This document shows positions 41,472-50,614 of a DNA stretch of 64,000 nt, in pieces (position 1 is the first letter of the stretch; every line of letters starts with the position of its first letter). The notes beneath the pieces were generated by a model. The model was given only the letters and a program-made list of their open reading frames with translations. It searched no databases and had not been told where the DNA came from. The stretch is from Flavobacterium ginsengisoli (GTDB lineage Bacteria > Bacteroidota > Bacteroidia > Flavobacteriales > Flavobacteriaceae), in the NCBI RefSeq assembly GCF_029625315.1, contig NZ_CP121110.1, positions 2,923,001 to 2,987,000 of the forward strand, read 5' to 3'. A program made the translations under genes and the position numbers.

Positions 41472-41504
41472 AACTTTGTCAAAGTTTTAAACTTTGACAA
41501 AGTT
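41472..41504. repeat. 33-bp palindrome 3' of metF
   Basis: AACTTTGTCAAAGTTT and AAACTTTGACAAAGTT around one base; each arm is itself a palindrome. A cruciform or terminator is possible. It is 13 bp past the restored metF stop. Confidence 0.7.
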
Positions 41505-41517
41505 CCTCACAAAGACC

Positions 41518-42475
41518 TTAAAAAACCTGACTTGCAATCTGGCGGATATTCTCAGATTTACCCATCGAATAATAGTGTAAAAAAGGAACTCCAGTCTGCT
41601 TTTAATTCTAATGATTGCTGAATCGCCCATTCGACTCCTACTTGTCTAATATCAGCGTTATTTTTGCATTTGTCTACTGCATCGATTAAATCTTCTGGCA
41701 AATCGATTCTAAAAATTTGCGGTAAAACCTGTAAATGTCTTTGAACGGCAATTGGTTTAATTCCAGGAATAATCGGAATTGTGATTCCCATTTCTCTTGC
41801 TTTTTCTACGAAAGCAAAATATTTCGAATTATCAAAAAACATCTGCGTTACTACATAATCAGCTCCTGCATCAACTTTTTCTTTTAATCTTTTTAAATCT
41901 GATTGTAAAGAAGGAGATTCTAAGTGCTTTTCTGGATAACCTGCTACTCCAATACAGAAATCGGCTTTGTTATCAGCATCGATTACTTCGTGCAGATATT
42001 GTCCACAATTTAAGTCTTTAATTTGTTTTACTAAATCAATTGCATAATGATTTCCTCCAGCTTTTGGAACGAAAGATTGTTCATCTTTCATAGCGTCACC
42101 ACGAAGCGCCATTACATTATTAATGCCTAAATAATGACAGTCAACCAGCATATACTCGGTTTCTTCTTTGGTAAATCCACCGCAAAGTAAATGCGGAACC
42201 GTATCAACATTGTATTTGTGTTTTATAGAAGCGCAAATTCCAAGCGTTCCCGGGCGCATACGAGTCAATTTTTTATCCAAAAGTCCGTTGCCTTTATCAA
42301 TGTAAATATACTCCTCACGAGAAGTCGTTACATCAATAAACGGTGGATTAAACTCCATTAATGGATCAATATTATCATATAATTCCTGAATACTTTTCCC
42401 CTTTTGAGGCGGAATAATTTCAAATGAGAATAATGTTTTTCCTTTGGCGTTTTCTATATGTTCTGTTACTTTCAT
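41518..42475 (-). CDS. metF: 5,10-methylenetetrahydrofolate reductase (frameshifted near 3' end)
   Basis: 318 residues when repaired. MetF reduces methylene-THF to methyl-THF for MetH, using FAD. Motifs: FSFEIIPPQKGKS, PFIDVTTSREEY, DTVPHLLCGGFTKEE, ALRGDAMKDEQ, CIGVAGYPEKH and VTQMFFDNSKYF. At 41593-41599 one A is gained in KAAGVPFLHYYSMGKSENIR, between Ala codons, causing the apparent early stop at 41558. The true end is IASQVF at 41518. It follows the metH C-terminal gene by 78 bp and belongs to the same one-carbon transcript. Confidence 0.94.
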
Positions 42476-42479
42476 TATT

Positions 42480-42550
42480 AAGTCTTAAAGTTGTAAAGCC
42501 TAAAGTCTAAAGTCTTTCCTTTCGGACTTTACGACTTTTGACTTTAGACT
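42480..42550. repeat. Heptamer-type repeat between metH and metF
   Basis: Units of AAAGTCT/AAAGTTG followed by their reverse complement (AGACTTT), giving an imperfect hairpin around TTTCCTTTCGG. Confidence 0.6.
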
Positions 42551-42553
42551 AAT

Positions 42554-45230
42554 TTAATCTGCTATATTAGGGTTTAACCATTTCATTGCGTAATCAAGTG
42601 GTACATTTCGGCGTTTTGCATAATCTGTAACCTGATCTTCTTTTATTTTTCCGAGTCCGAAATAGCGGCTTTTCGGGTTTCCAAAATAATATCCTGAAAC
42701 CGATGACGCTGGCCACATTGCCATACTTTCTGTTAGTTTCACTCCAATTTGTTTTTCAACATCTAAAAGCTTCCAGATTGTTGGTTTTTCCAAGTGATCT
42801 GGACAAGCCGGATAACCTGGAGCTGGACGAATTCCTTTATAACTTTCTTTGATCAATTCTTCGTTGGTTAAAGATTCTTCGCTGTCATAACCCCAAAAAT
42901 CTTTACGGACTCTCTCGTGAAGATATTCGGCGAAAGCCTCAGCAAAACGATCGGCAAGTGCTTTAACCATAATCGAATTGTAATCGTCTAGATTCTTTTC
43001 ATATTCAGCCGCCCATTCGTCAACACCAAAACCTGTCGTTACGCAGAAAGCTCCCATATAATCAGTTACGCCACTATCTTTTGGCAGAATAAAATCGGCT
43101 AAAGCGATATTTGGAGCGCCTTTTGTTTTTTGCGATTGCTGACGAAGCGTCAAGAATTTCTCCAAAACTTTTCCGTTTTCATCACGCAATTCGATATCAT
43201 CGTCATTTACCTGATTCGCAGGGAAAATTCCGTAAATACCTTTTGCTTTCAGTTTTTTCTCAGCTAAAATTACTTTCAACATCGCCTGAGCATCGTTAAA
43301 AACAGAAGTCGCTTCTTTACCTACAACCTCATCCGTTAAAATCGCAGGATATTTTCCATACAATTCCCAAGTCTGAAAAAATGGCGTCCAGTCGATATAT
43401 GGAACCAAAACATCCAATTCTATTTCGATCGTCTGTGCACCAATTACTTTTGGTTTAACTGGAGTATATTCAGACCAATCCAATGGCAATTTGTTTTTAC
43501 GAGCATCTTCAATCGTCAGGAAGTTTTTATCTCTTGAACGATTTAAAAACGTTTCTCTAAAAGAGTCGTATTCTGCACGAATATCTGCCGCATATATTTT
43601 TCGGTTATGATCTAACAGGTTTCCTGCAACGGTAACGGCTCTAGAAGCATCGTTTACGTGAATTACCGTTTCTCTGTACTGAGGTGCAATTTTCACGGCA
43701 GTATGCGCGCGTGAAGTGGTTGCTCCACCAATCATAATCGGGATTTTAATATCTTGTTTATCTAATTCTTTGGCTAAATAAACCATTTCGTCAAGCGAAG
43801 GCGTGATCAATCCGCTTAATCCGATGATATCTACTTCATGTTCTATTGCCGCTGCAATGATTTTTTCCGGAGGCACCATAACACCAAGATCTACAATCTC
43901 ATAATTGTTACAAGCCAAAACTACCGAAACGATGTTTTTTCCAATATCGTGAACGTCACCTTTTACGGTTGCCATCAAGATTTTTCCGTTTCCTTGTTTG
44001 TCTCCCACTTGTTTGCTCGCTTCGATAAACGGCAATAAATAAGCCACCGCTTTTTTCATTACACGAGCCGATTTCACCACCTGAGGCAGGAACATTTTTC
44101 CGCTTCCGAACAAATCTCCAACTACATTCATTCCGGCCATTAAGTTGATTTCAATAACTTCAATTGGTTTTGTAGCGACCTAAACGTGCTTCTTCAACAT
44201 CTTCTTCAATAAAAGCATCGATTCCTTTTACTAACGAATGTGTAATACGCTCCTGAACAGTTCCAAAACGCCATTCTTGAACGGTTTTTTCATCGCTTTT
44301 TGCTTCTCCTTTTACGCTGTCTGCAAAATCTAACAATCTTTCTGTAGCGTCGTCACGTCTGTCCAGAATTACATCTTCAACGTATTCTAATAAGTCTTTC
44401 GGAATATCATCGTAAATCGTAAGCATTTCTGGATTAACGATTCCCATCGTCATTCCATTTTTAATTGCGTGGTATAAAAATACCGAGTGCATGGCTTCAC
44501 GAACCGTATCATTTCCTCTAAAAGAGAATGAAACATTACTTACTCCACCGCTGATGTGCGCATGAGGCAAATTTTCACGAACCCATTTTGTTCCTCTAAA
44601 GAAATCCAATGCGTTCAATCTATGTTCTTCCATTCCCGTTGCAACTGGGAAAATATTTAAATCGAAAATAATATCCTGCGGAGGGAATCCTACTTTGTTC
44701 ACCAAAATATCATACGAACGCGCACAAATTTCTACTCTACGATCGTAATTATCAGCCTGACCTACTTCGTCGAAAGCCATAACAATCGCCGCCGCTCCGT
44801 AACGTTTGATTAATTTGGCGTGGTGAATAAAGGCTTCTTCTCCTTCTTTTAACGAAATCGAGTTTACAACGCTTTTTCCTTGTACTACTTTTAGACCTGC
44901 TTCAATGATTTCCCATTTCGAACTGTCGATCATAATCGGCACTCTCGAAATGTCTGGTTCCGCAGCGATTAAATTCAAAAATTTAGTCATTGCAGTAACT
45001 CCGTCAAGCATTCCTTCATCCATATTAATATCGATGATTTGTGCTCCACCTTCTACCTGTTGTCTTGCAATATCAAGCGCCTCGTCATATTTCTCTTCCT
45101 TGATTAGTCTTAGGAATTTTCTTGAACCTGTTACATTCGTACGCTCACCAACATTCACGAAAACACTTTCCGGCGTAATAATCAACGGTTCTAATCCTGA
45201 TAATACAAGGTCTCTTCTTTTTTCTGTCAT
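42554..45230 (-). CDS. metH: Methionine synthase, pterin/cobalamin/activation module (frameshifted)
   Basis: About 892 residues when repaired. Bacteroidetes split MetH, and this is the second protein. The pterin-binding domain ([30 protein letters not shown]) is followed by the cobalamin domain with the axial His in [31 protein letters not shown], and a SAM-binding activation domain with [17 protein letters not shown] and [12 protein letters not shown]. It methylates homocysteine with methyl-THF through cobalamin. One base seems gained in an A run at 44166-44172 (expected [20 protein letters not shown] or RYKKPIE). The lost homocysteine-binding domain is encoded by 45941-46946. Confidence 0.94.
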
Positions 45231-45240
45231 TTCTTTTTAA

Positions 45241-45485
45241 GTTACTAAGATCCTGAGATTCTAAGGTTCTAAGTTTTTTTTATTCTATATTTTTTAGGCT
45301 TTTAAACCTGTAATCTTTTATTAATTTGGGCGTGTTTCGCCGTGGCGAACCGGGCTATCCGTTACAAGTCCTCGCACTTCCTTCGTCAGGCTGTGGGCTT
45401 TTCACTTCTATCCCTCACGCGAACTCGGTTTCATAAGACGTTTATGTTTACCGAATTTTTCAATTTTATATTATATTTTTCGTTC
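45241..45485. repeat. Intergenic heptamer repeat and structured GAAGTG/GTAACG element
   Basis: 45241-45273 is a CTAAGAT/TCTGAG heptamer-type array. 45328-45421 holds a structured element read on the - strand: box GAAGTGAAAA, a hairpin, then box TTGTAACGGATAGCCCG. Terminal GGGCGTG pairs with CACGC, and TCGCC-GTG-GGCGA adds a second hairpin. A sister element is at 47066-47190. It is no gene. Confidence 0.55.
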
Positions 45486-45899
45486 CTATTGAACTTTTGT
45501 TTTATCAAAACCTACTAAATTTGAAATTGCTCTAAAAGTTGCCATTTCAAAACTTCTCCTATGCGAATCAACTACATGATGAGAACCTCCAACAATTCTA
45601 AATTTGAAAGATTTTTTACTATCGTAAACTATAGTTTTTATCGTTGTAACAATTACATCTAAATATTCTACTGGTATTTCATCATCTGCAACTTCCCAAC
45701 TAAACATTTTACCGCCGTTCCAATTTCTCTTATTTTCTACAATAATTTTCACTTCGCCATATTTGCAATATCCGGAACTTTGTTGCTTTATTTTCCCTTC
45801 GCAATAGTAAGATTCCTCAGAAAATTCAAAATCCGAAAAAGCTCGAATTAATTCTTCGTATGAAGAATCTAGAACAACTCTATGTAGCAGAAATTCCAT
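45486..45899 (-). CDS. Free-standing EF-G domain IV-like protein
   Basis: 137 residues with no GTPase or other translation-factor domain. The sequence aligns along its length to domain IV of elongation factor G: EGKIKQQSSGYCKYGEVKII (EF-G: EGKFIRQTGGRGQYGHVKI), then EIPVEYLDVI (VIPKEYIPAV), FKFRIVGGSHHVVDSHRRSF ([20 protein letters not shown]) and the helix EMATFRAISNLV. In EF-G this domain enters the A site and promotes translocation. Its isolated role is unknown. It sits between metH modules, separated by 41 bp from metH-N, with no sign of a remnant of a larger EF-G gene. Confidence 0.75.
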   Translation of the reverse strand: MEFLLHRVVLDSSYEELIRAFSDFEFSEESYYCEGKIKQQSSGYCKYGEVKIIVENKRNWNGGKMFSWEVADDEIPVEYLDVIVTTIKTIVYDSKKSFKFRIVGGSHHVVDSHRRSFEMATFRAISNLVGFDKTKVQ

Positions 45900-45940
45900 A
45901 CTTAATTTTATAAAAATTATTTTTAAAACTTACCAAATCA

Positions 45941-46946
45941 TTACGATAAAACCGGCGCCACTCTTGGCTTATAATCCTTCGCAACCTCCGCCATTAATCT
46001 AATATGATCTGGAGTTGTTCCGCAACAACCGCCAATAATATTAATCAAATTGTCATCTAAATATTCTTTAATGAAAGCTTGAGTTTGTTCTGGCGTTTCA
46101 TCGTATTGTCCGAAAGCATTTGGCAATCCTGCATTTGGATGTGCTGAAACATTGAAACTTGTATTATGCGCTAATGTTTTTAAATACGGTTTCAACAAAT
46201 CGGCTCCAAGGGCGCAATTGAATCCTACACTTAACAACGGAATATGTGAAACGGATATCAAAAACGCTTCAACTGTTTGACCTGAAAGTGTTCTTCCTGA
46301 AGCATCTGTAATTGTTCCTGAAACCATTATTGGAATATCGATATTGCGTTCTTCTTTTACTTCTTCTATTGCAAAAAGTGCTCGCTTTTGCATTTAATGT
46401 ATCAAAGATTGTTTCTACTAAAAGTAAATCACAGCCACCGTCCATTAAAGCTTCTGCTTGTTGTTTGTACGCAATTCTTAAATCGTCAAATGTTACAGCT
46501 CTGTAACCCGGATCATTTACGTCTGGTGACATACTTGCTGTACGGTTTGTAGGTCCGATTGAACCGGCTACGAAACGTGGTTTATCCGGATTTTTTGCAG
46601 TAAACTCATCGGCTACTTGTCTTGCGATTTTTGCCGATTCGTAGTTTAACTCGTAAACCAAATCTTCCATGTGATAATCGGCCATACCGATTGTCGTTCC
46701 TGAGAAGGTATTGGTTTCCACGATGTCTGCGCCTGCTTCGTAATACGCGGCGTGTACATCGCGAATCGCTTGTGGTTGTGTTAGGGATAGTAAATCGTTG
46801 TTTCCTTTTAACGGATGCGGAAAATCTTTGAAACGCTCTCCTCTAAAATCTTCTTCAGAGAAATTATAGCGTTGCAACATTGTTCCCATTGCTCCGTCAA
46901 GGATTAGGATATTTTTTTTTATTGCTTCTTGAATTGTAATTGCCAT
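45941..46946 (-). CDS. metH: Methionine synthase, homocysteine-binding module (frameshifted)
   Basis: 335 residues when repaired. It matches the homocysteine S-methyltransferase domain: [52 protein letters not shown], and the zinc site Cys residues in [15 protein letters not shown] with GFNCALG upstream. One base is gained between two Ala codons at 46379-46385 ([18 protein letters not shown] expected). As in other Flavobacteria the homocysteine module is a separate gene upstream of the cobalamin module. A SAM-I riboswitch and a strong promoter precede it, so expression responds to S-adenosylmethionine. Confidence 0.94.
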
Positions 46947-46960
46947 GGCTTCTTTTTTTA

Positions 46961-47267
46961 GCTTCTAAGATACTGAGGTTCTAAGATGCTAAGTTTTTTT
47001 TATTATGATTGTGAAGTTTAAACCTGTTAGGTTTGCTTCGGATATTTTTTTCGCATTAATTCCAAAAGTGCACTATTGCCGGCTCATTAGCCCCGATTGA
47101 AGTGGAAATTATTTTGCTTTTTTCTTTAAAAAGCAAAATGATTGCAACGTAAAGCGGGAACTATTGACTGCAAAAATGCGCCAATGATTCGCTCCTGATA
47201 CAGAATCTGTTTCAGTAAATATTATATGTTATCGAGAAAAGTTTTGAGAAATACGAGTGTGTATTTG
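46961..47267. other. metH leader: heptamer repeat and structured intergenic element
   Basis: 46961-46995 is a CTAAGAT-type heptamer array. 47066-47190 is a structured element read on the + strand: box GATTGAAGTGGAAA, hairpin ATTTTGCTTTTTT/AAAAAGCAAAAT, box GATTGCAACGTAAAGCGGG. It sits between the riboswitch and the metH start, an unusually long (320 nt) leader. No typical terminator is seen in it, so the expression platform is unclear. Confidence 0.55.
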
Positions 47268-47382
47268 TGTTATCTATCTTTAATACTGGAAAATGTCGTA
47301 TAAAGTAGAATTTAGCACCTTCTTTATGGTAAAGGGTTGCTAAGGTTTCATCGGGTCTATCCCTCCGCCTTTCGTGATAACG
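47268..47382 (-). promoter_or_regulatory. SAM-I (S-box) riboswitch controlling metH
   Basis: Read on the - strand: GTTATC opens P1, followed by GGCGGAGGGA, GACCCGATGAAACC, TTAGCAACC, and AAGGTGCTAAATTC, then GATAAC closes P1 (47376-47381 with 47269-47274). These are the conserved S-box core residues of the SAM-I aptamer. It lies in the 5' leader of metH, so high SAM should reduce expression of homocysteine methylation. Transcription from the promoter at 47405-47436 begins just before P1. Confidence 0.93.
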
Positions 47383-47404
47383 AACAATAATTTTAAGAAC
47401 AGTG

Positions 47405-47436
47405 CAAAGGTATGAAATAGGGTTTCGATTTGCAAA
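47405..47436 (-). promoter_or_regulatory. Promoter of the metH transcript
   Basis: On the - strand -33 TTTG (47433-47436) and -7 TACCTTTG (47405-47412), 20 bp apart; the predicted start is a few bases before riboswitch P1. This close fit supports both calls. A CTAAGAT heptamer array lies just upstream at 47451-47485. Confidence 0.75.
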
Positions 47437-47542
47437 TGTTTTTTTTGAAGTTGCTGAGAGGCTAAGATACTGAGATTCTAAGTTTAGAAATCTAATTATG
47501 TTTTATTTGGTTTAAGAATATATTGCTAAATTCTTGAAGCTA

Positions 47543-47905
47543 TCATTGTTTCTTTTTACTTGCTTTTGCAATAGGATTAAAATCTAAACAAAGTTGAAGC
47601 CAATACTCCATATCCTGATTTCTTGTCCAGCCAATTTCGGTAATAAAAACATAGTTTTTCATTGGCTTTTCTGCGTTAGGCATTGGTAACACATCATCTC
47701 TTTCTATGGCCTCTAAATAAGCCGAATCATCTATTCTGCATAGCAATAGATTTTCTCCAACTTTTTTATCTAAACGAGTTCCACAGCATAATTTGTTATC
47801 TACCATGAAAACAATACCACCAAACATTTTCTTTTCAAAAAAGTCTGCTTCTTTATATTGGAGAAACGTTCTAATTCTCTTCGCATTATCTTCTTCGAAA
47901 GCCAT
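47543..47905 (-). CDS. TfoX/Sxy N-terminal-domain protein
   Basis: 120 residues. The TfoX_N fold is recognisable: KMFGGIVFMVDNKLCCG, RLDKKVGENLLLCRID and PMPNAEKPMKNYVFI. TfoX controls competence genes in gammaproteobacteria, but in Bacteroidetes these short single-domain proteins have no known role. It carries repeat arrays on both sides and is probably a separate transcript. The frame is intact. Confidence 0.82.
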   Translation of the reverse strand: MAFEEDNAKRIRTFLQYKEADFFEKKMFGGIVFMVDNKLCCGTRLDKKVGENLLLCRIDDSAYLEAIERDDVLPMPNAEKPMKNYVFITEIGWTRNQDMEYWLQLCLDFNPIAKASKKKQ

Positions 47906-47911
47906 ATATTT

Positions 47912-48042
47912 AGATTCTAAGATTCTGAGTTACTAAGATACTGAGTTTAAAATTCTGTTCAATAAAAAAGCCCAAACTAAAAGTTTGAGCTTTCTATATA
48001 ATAAATCTTAGAGTCTTAGTATCTCAGAATCTTAGCAACTTA
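47912..48042. repeat. Opposed heptamer arrays with terminator between TfoX and reductase genes
   Basis: CTAAGAT/TCTGAG units run forward at 47912-47948 and reversed at 48006-48042, the second overlapping the last codons of the reductase gene. A terminator hairpin (AAAGCCCAAACT/AGTTTGAGCTTT, 47964-47994) sits between them. Confidence 0.65.
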
Positions 48043-49092
48043 GACAATCGCCTTAACAACCGCTTTCGGCGCTTCTTTACGAGTTCCGTCGAAACCGTCT
48101 ACACCAGAAACTGTTGTATATTTCAATACGTATTTTTTACCTGGGTTGATGATTGAGTAAGCGACTTGACACATTAAAGTTGCTTCGTGGAAACCGCAAA
48201 GGATTAACTTTAATTTTCCTGGATATGTATTTACGTCTCCAATGGCGAAGATTCCCGGAATGTTAGTTTGGTAATCTAATGCATTGTTTACTTTGATGGC
48301 GTTTTTCTCGATTTCTAATCCCCAGTCTCCAATTGGACCTAATTTTGGTGTTAATCCGAAAAGTGGGATGAAATAGTCACAGTCGATTTTACGGTGTGCT
48401 CCGTTTTCTTCGATGTCTAATGACTCTACGTGCTCTGCTCCATTGATTCCGATAACCTCAGCTGGCGTGATCAATTTGATTTTTCCAGCTGATTTTAATT
48501 CCTGTACTTTTTCTACAGAATCTAAAGCACCTCTAAATTCGTTTCTTCTGTGAATTAAAGTTACTTCTGAAGCTACATTTGCTAAGAAAATTGACCAGTC
48601 TAATGCTGAATCTCCTCCTCCTGCAATTACAACTCTTTTATCTCTGAATTTCTCAGGATTTTTGATGAAGTATTTTACTCCTTTATCTTCATAAAACTCG
48701 ATATCTTCGATAAGTGGTTTACGAGGCTCAAAACTTCCTAAACCTCCCGCGATTGCAATAACTGGTGCATGGAATTTAGTTCCTTTGTTTGATGTTACAA
48801 TGAATGTTCCGTCTTCTTGCTTTTCAACTGTTTCAGCACGTTCTCCTAAAGTAAATCCTGGCTCAAATTGTTTGATTTGCTCCATTAATCCGTCAACTAA
48901 ATCTCCTGCCAATACTTCTGGAAATCCAGGAATATCATAAATTGGTTTTTTTGGATATAACTCTGATAGCTGTCCTCCTGGTTGTGGAAGAGCATCTAAA
49001 ATGTGGCATTTTAATTTTAACAATCCTGCCTCGAATACGGCAAATAAACCTGTTGGGCCTGCTCCAATTATAAGTATATCTGTTTTAATCAT
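48040..49092 (-). CDS. NAD(P)/FAD-dependent oxidoreductase, ferredoxin-NADP reductase type
   Basis: 350 residues from ATG (MIKTDILIIGAGPTGLFAVF); longer upstream frames are improbable. The FAD motif GAGPTG, the NADPH motif VVIAGGGDSALDWS and ATG-like GDVNTYPGKLK are typical of thioredoxin-reductase-like ferredoxin reductases, with no CxxC redox pair between the FAD and NADPH domains (SFEPRKP region). At the end of the sulfur operon it likely supplies electrons to ferredoxin for sulfite reductase, but this is inferred from context. The frame is intact. Confidence 0.85.
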   Translation of the reverse strand: MIKTDILIIGAGPTGLFAVFEAGLLKLKCHILDALPQPGGQLSELYPKKPIYDIPGFPEVLAGDLVDGLMEQIKQFEPGFTLGERAETVEKQEDGTFIVTSNKGTKFHAPVIAIAGGLGSFEPRKPLIEDIEFYEDKGVKYFIKNPEKFRDKRVVIAGGGDSALDWSIFLANVASEVTLIHRRNEFRGALDSVEKVQELKSAGKIKLITPAEVIGINGAEHVESLDIEENGAHRKIDCDYFIPLFGLTPKLGPIGDWGLEIEKNAIKVNNALDYQTNIPGIFAIGDVNTYPGKLKLILCGFHEATLMCQVAYSIINPGKKYVLKYTTVSGVDGFDGTRKEAPKAVVKAIV

Positions 49093-49189
49093 TATGTTGT
49101 TGTTTATAATCATTCTTAATAACGCAAAGAAACGAATAAATCCTTGTACTTTCAATGATTTTTATCATTAATTTCTTTCCCAAACTTTT

Positions 49190-49771
49190 TTACTCTTTAT
49201 TTTTTAATGAAGAGGTAATCTCATTCATTCTTTTAACCTTTTCTTCAAAATTACCTTTTAGGGTCTTTCGATATTCATTCAGATTCTCAACCATTTGATT
49301 GATATCTTCAGGAATTACTTCTTCAAAAAACTCGCGCAATCTCTTTGCTGTTGTTGGCGATTTTCCATTTGTTGAAATGGCGATTTTTACGTTTCCTTTC
49401 GTGACGATTCCGCCCAAATAATAATCACATAAATCTGGCGTATCGGCAATGTTGCAAATCAAATAACGCTTTCTGGCTAAATCGTAAACCCTTTTATTTA
49501 CTTTCAAATCGTCTGTGCAGGCAATTACCATGTGACGCTTTTTGAGCATTTTCTTTTTGAACTTTTTTTCCGTCAATTTAATTGAAGGATGTTTTTCTGC
49601 TAAAACCTTAATTTCTAAATGAAAATCAGGTGCAACTACCTCAACATTAGCATTCGGACTTGATTTTAGCAAGAAAGAAAGCTTTTCCAGACCTACATTT
49701 CCTCCACCTACAATCAAGACATTTAAATTGTGAAGCTTTAGAAATATTGGATATAATTCGTTTTGTTCCAT
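49190..49771 (-). CDS. Precorrin-2 dehydrogenase/sirohydrochlorin ferrochelatase (Met8/CysG N-terminal type)
   Basis: 193 residues. NAD-binding motif LNVLIVGGGNVGLEKLSFLL, then IACTDDLKVNKRVYDLAR and the catalytic Asp-containing LICNIADTPDLCDYYLGGIV; IAISTNGKSPTTAKRLREFF is the ferrochelatase element. With cobA it makes siroheme for sulfite reductase. It is a minimal dehydrogenase/chelatase without the fused methyltransferase of CysG. It follows cobA by 70 bp. Confidence 0.9.
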   Translation of the reverse strand: MEQNELYPIFLKLHNLNVLIVGGGNVGLEKLSFLLKSSPNANVEVVAPDFHLEIKVLAEKHPSIKLTEKKFKKKMLKKRHMVIACTDDLKVNKRVYDLARKRYLICNIADTPDLCDYYLGGIVTKGNVKIAISTNGKSPTTAKRLREFFEEVIPEDINQMVENLNEYRKTLKGNFEEKVKRMNEITSSLKNKE

Positions 49772-49841
49772 TTTAATCTTTTTTCATCTAAACAAAATTA
49801 GATGATTTACCAACGAATTGTTCCTAACGGAACATATAATT

Positions 49842-50614
49842 CTAATGAATGGTTTCTTTTGATAGAAATTCTTCGTAAAATCCTTTCAGTTTATTGCTTT
49901 CTCTGACAACTTCGCCTAAAACAATAATAGCCGGTGAACCTAATTCTTTTTCTTTTACAATGTTTAGAATCGAATCTACAGTTCCTACACCTACTTTTTC
50001 TTCTGCTGTTGTTCCGTTTTGGATGATTGCAACGGGTAAATTTCCTTTATCTTCTTTTGAAACAAATCGATTATTTGAGGCAATTTGTGCATTCCCATCA
50101 AGATCACAACTGTCGCAGATGATTGTGCCGCCAAAGCTACATCTGAAGATAATTTTCTATCAGAAGTTGTTCCCGTAATTGCCCAAAAGCTTTCTGAAAC
50201 TCCTCTTTTTGTAATCGAAATTCCCTGACTTGCTGGAACGGCAACTACTGATGAAATTCCAGGAACTACGATAGTTTCAATTCCGAAACTTTCTGCAAAA
50301 TCAATTTCTTCTCCGCCTCTTCCAAAAATAAACGGATCTCCACCTTTTAATCTTACTACGTTTCCGTATGTTAAAGCATTATCCACAATCAACTGATTGA
50401 TTTGATCTTGCGTGTAAGCATGATTTCCGATTCTTTTTCCAACAAAAATCCGAATCGCATTTTTTGGTGCGTAATCCAGAATTTCTTCGTTGGCCAAAGC
50501 GTCGTATAAAACCACATTAGCTTCAGCCAATGCCTTTACAGCTTTGAGCGTCAGTAAATCGGGATCGCCCGGACCTGCACCGACTAAAGTTATTTTGGGT
50601 TTTATATTATGCAT
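49842..50614 (-). CDS. cobA: Uroporphyrinogen-III C-methyltransferase (frameshifted)
   Basis: About 258 residues when repaired. It methylates uroporphyrinogen III to precorrin-2. Motifs: ITLVGAGPGDPDLLTLKAVKAL, VRLKGGDPFIFGRGGEE, VVPGISSVVAVPASQGIS and VVILMGMHKLPQI. Near 50057-50062 an A run is one base short; reading on gives KEDKGNLPVAIIQNGTTAEE to the end EEFLSKETIH at 49842. It overlaps the sulfite reductase gene by 8 bp, so the two are translated together. The Ala pair in VALAAQSS is intact. Confidence 0.93.

Noticed and set aside
45486..45899. EF-G domain IV protein as the tail of a decayed tetM-like gene
   Set aside because: No other EF-G domains are found in any frame on either side, and the gene has an ATG and a stop at domain limits.
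42554..46946. metH broken into several pieces by mutation
   Set aside because: The split between the homocysteine module and the cobalamin module is the normal two-gene arrangement in Flavobacteria. Only one extra break within each part is abnormal.
47912..48042. CRISPR array
   Set aside because: The units are only about seven bases, degenerate, without regular spacers, and no cas genes are seen.
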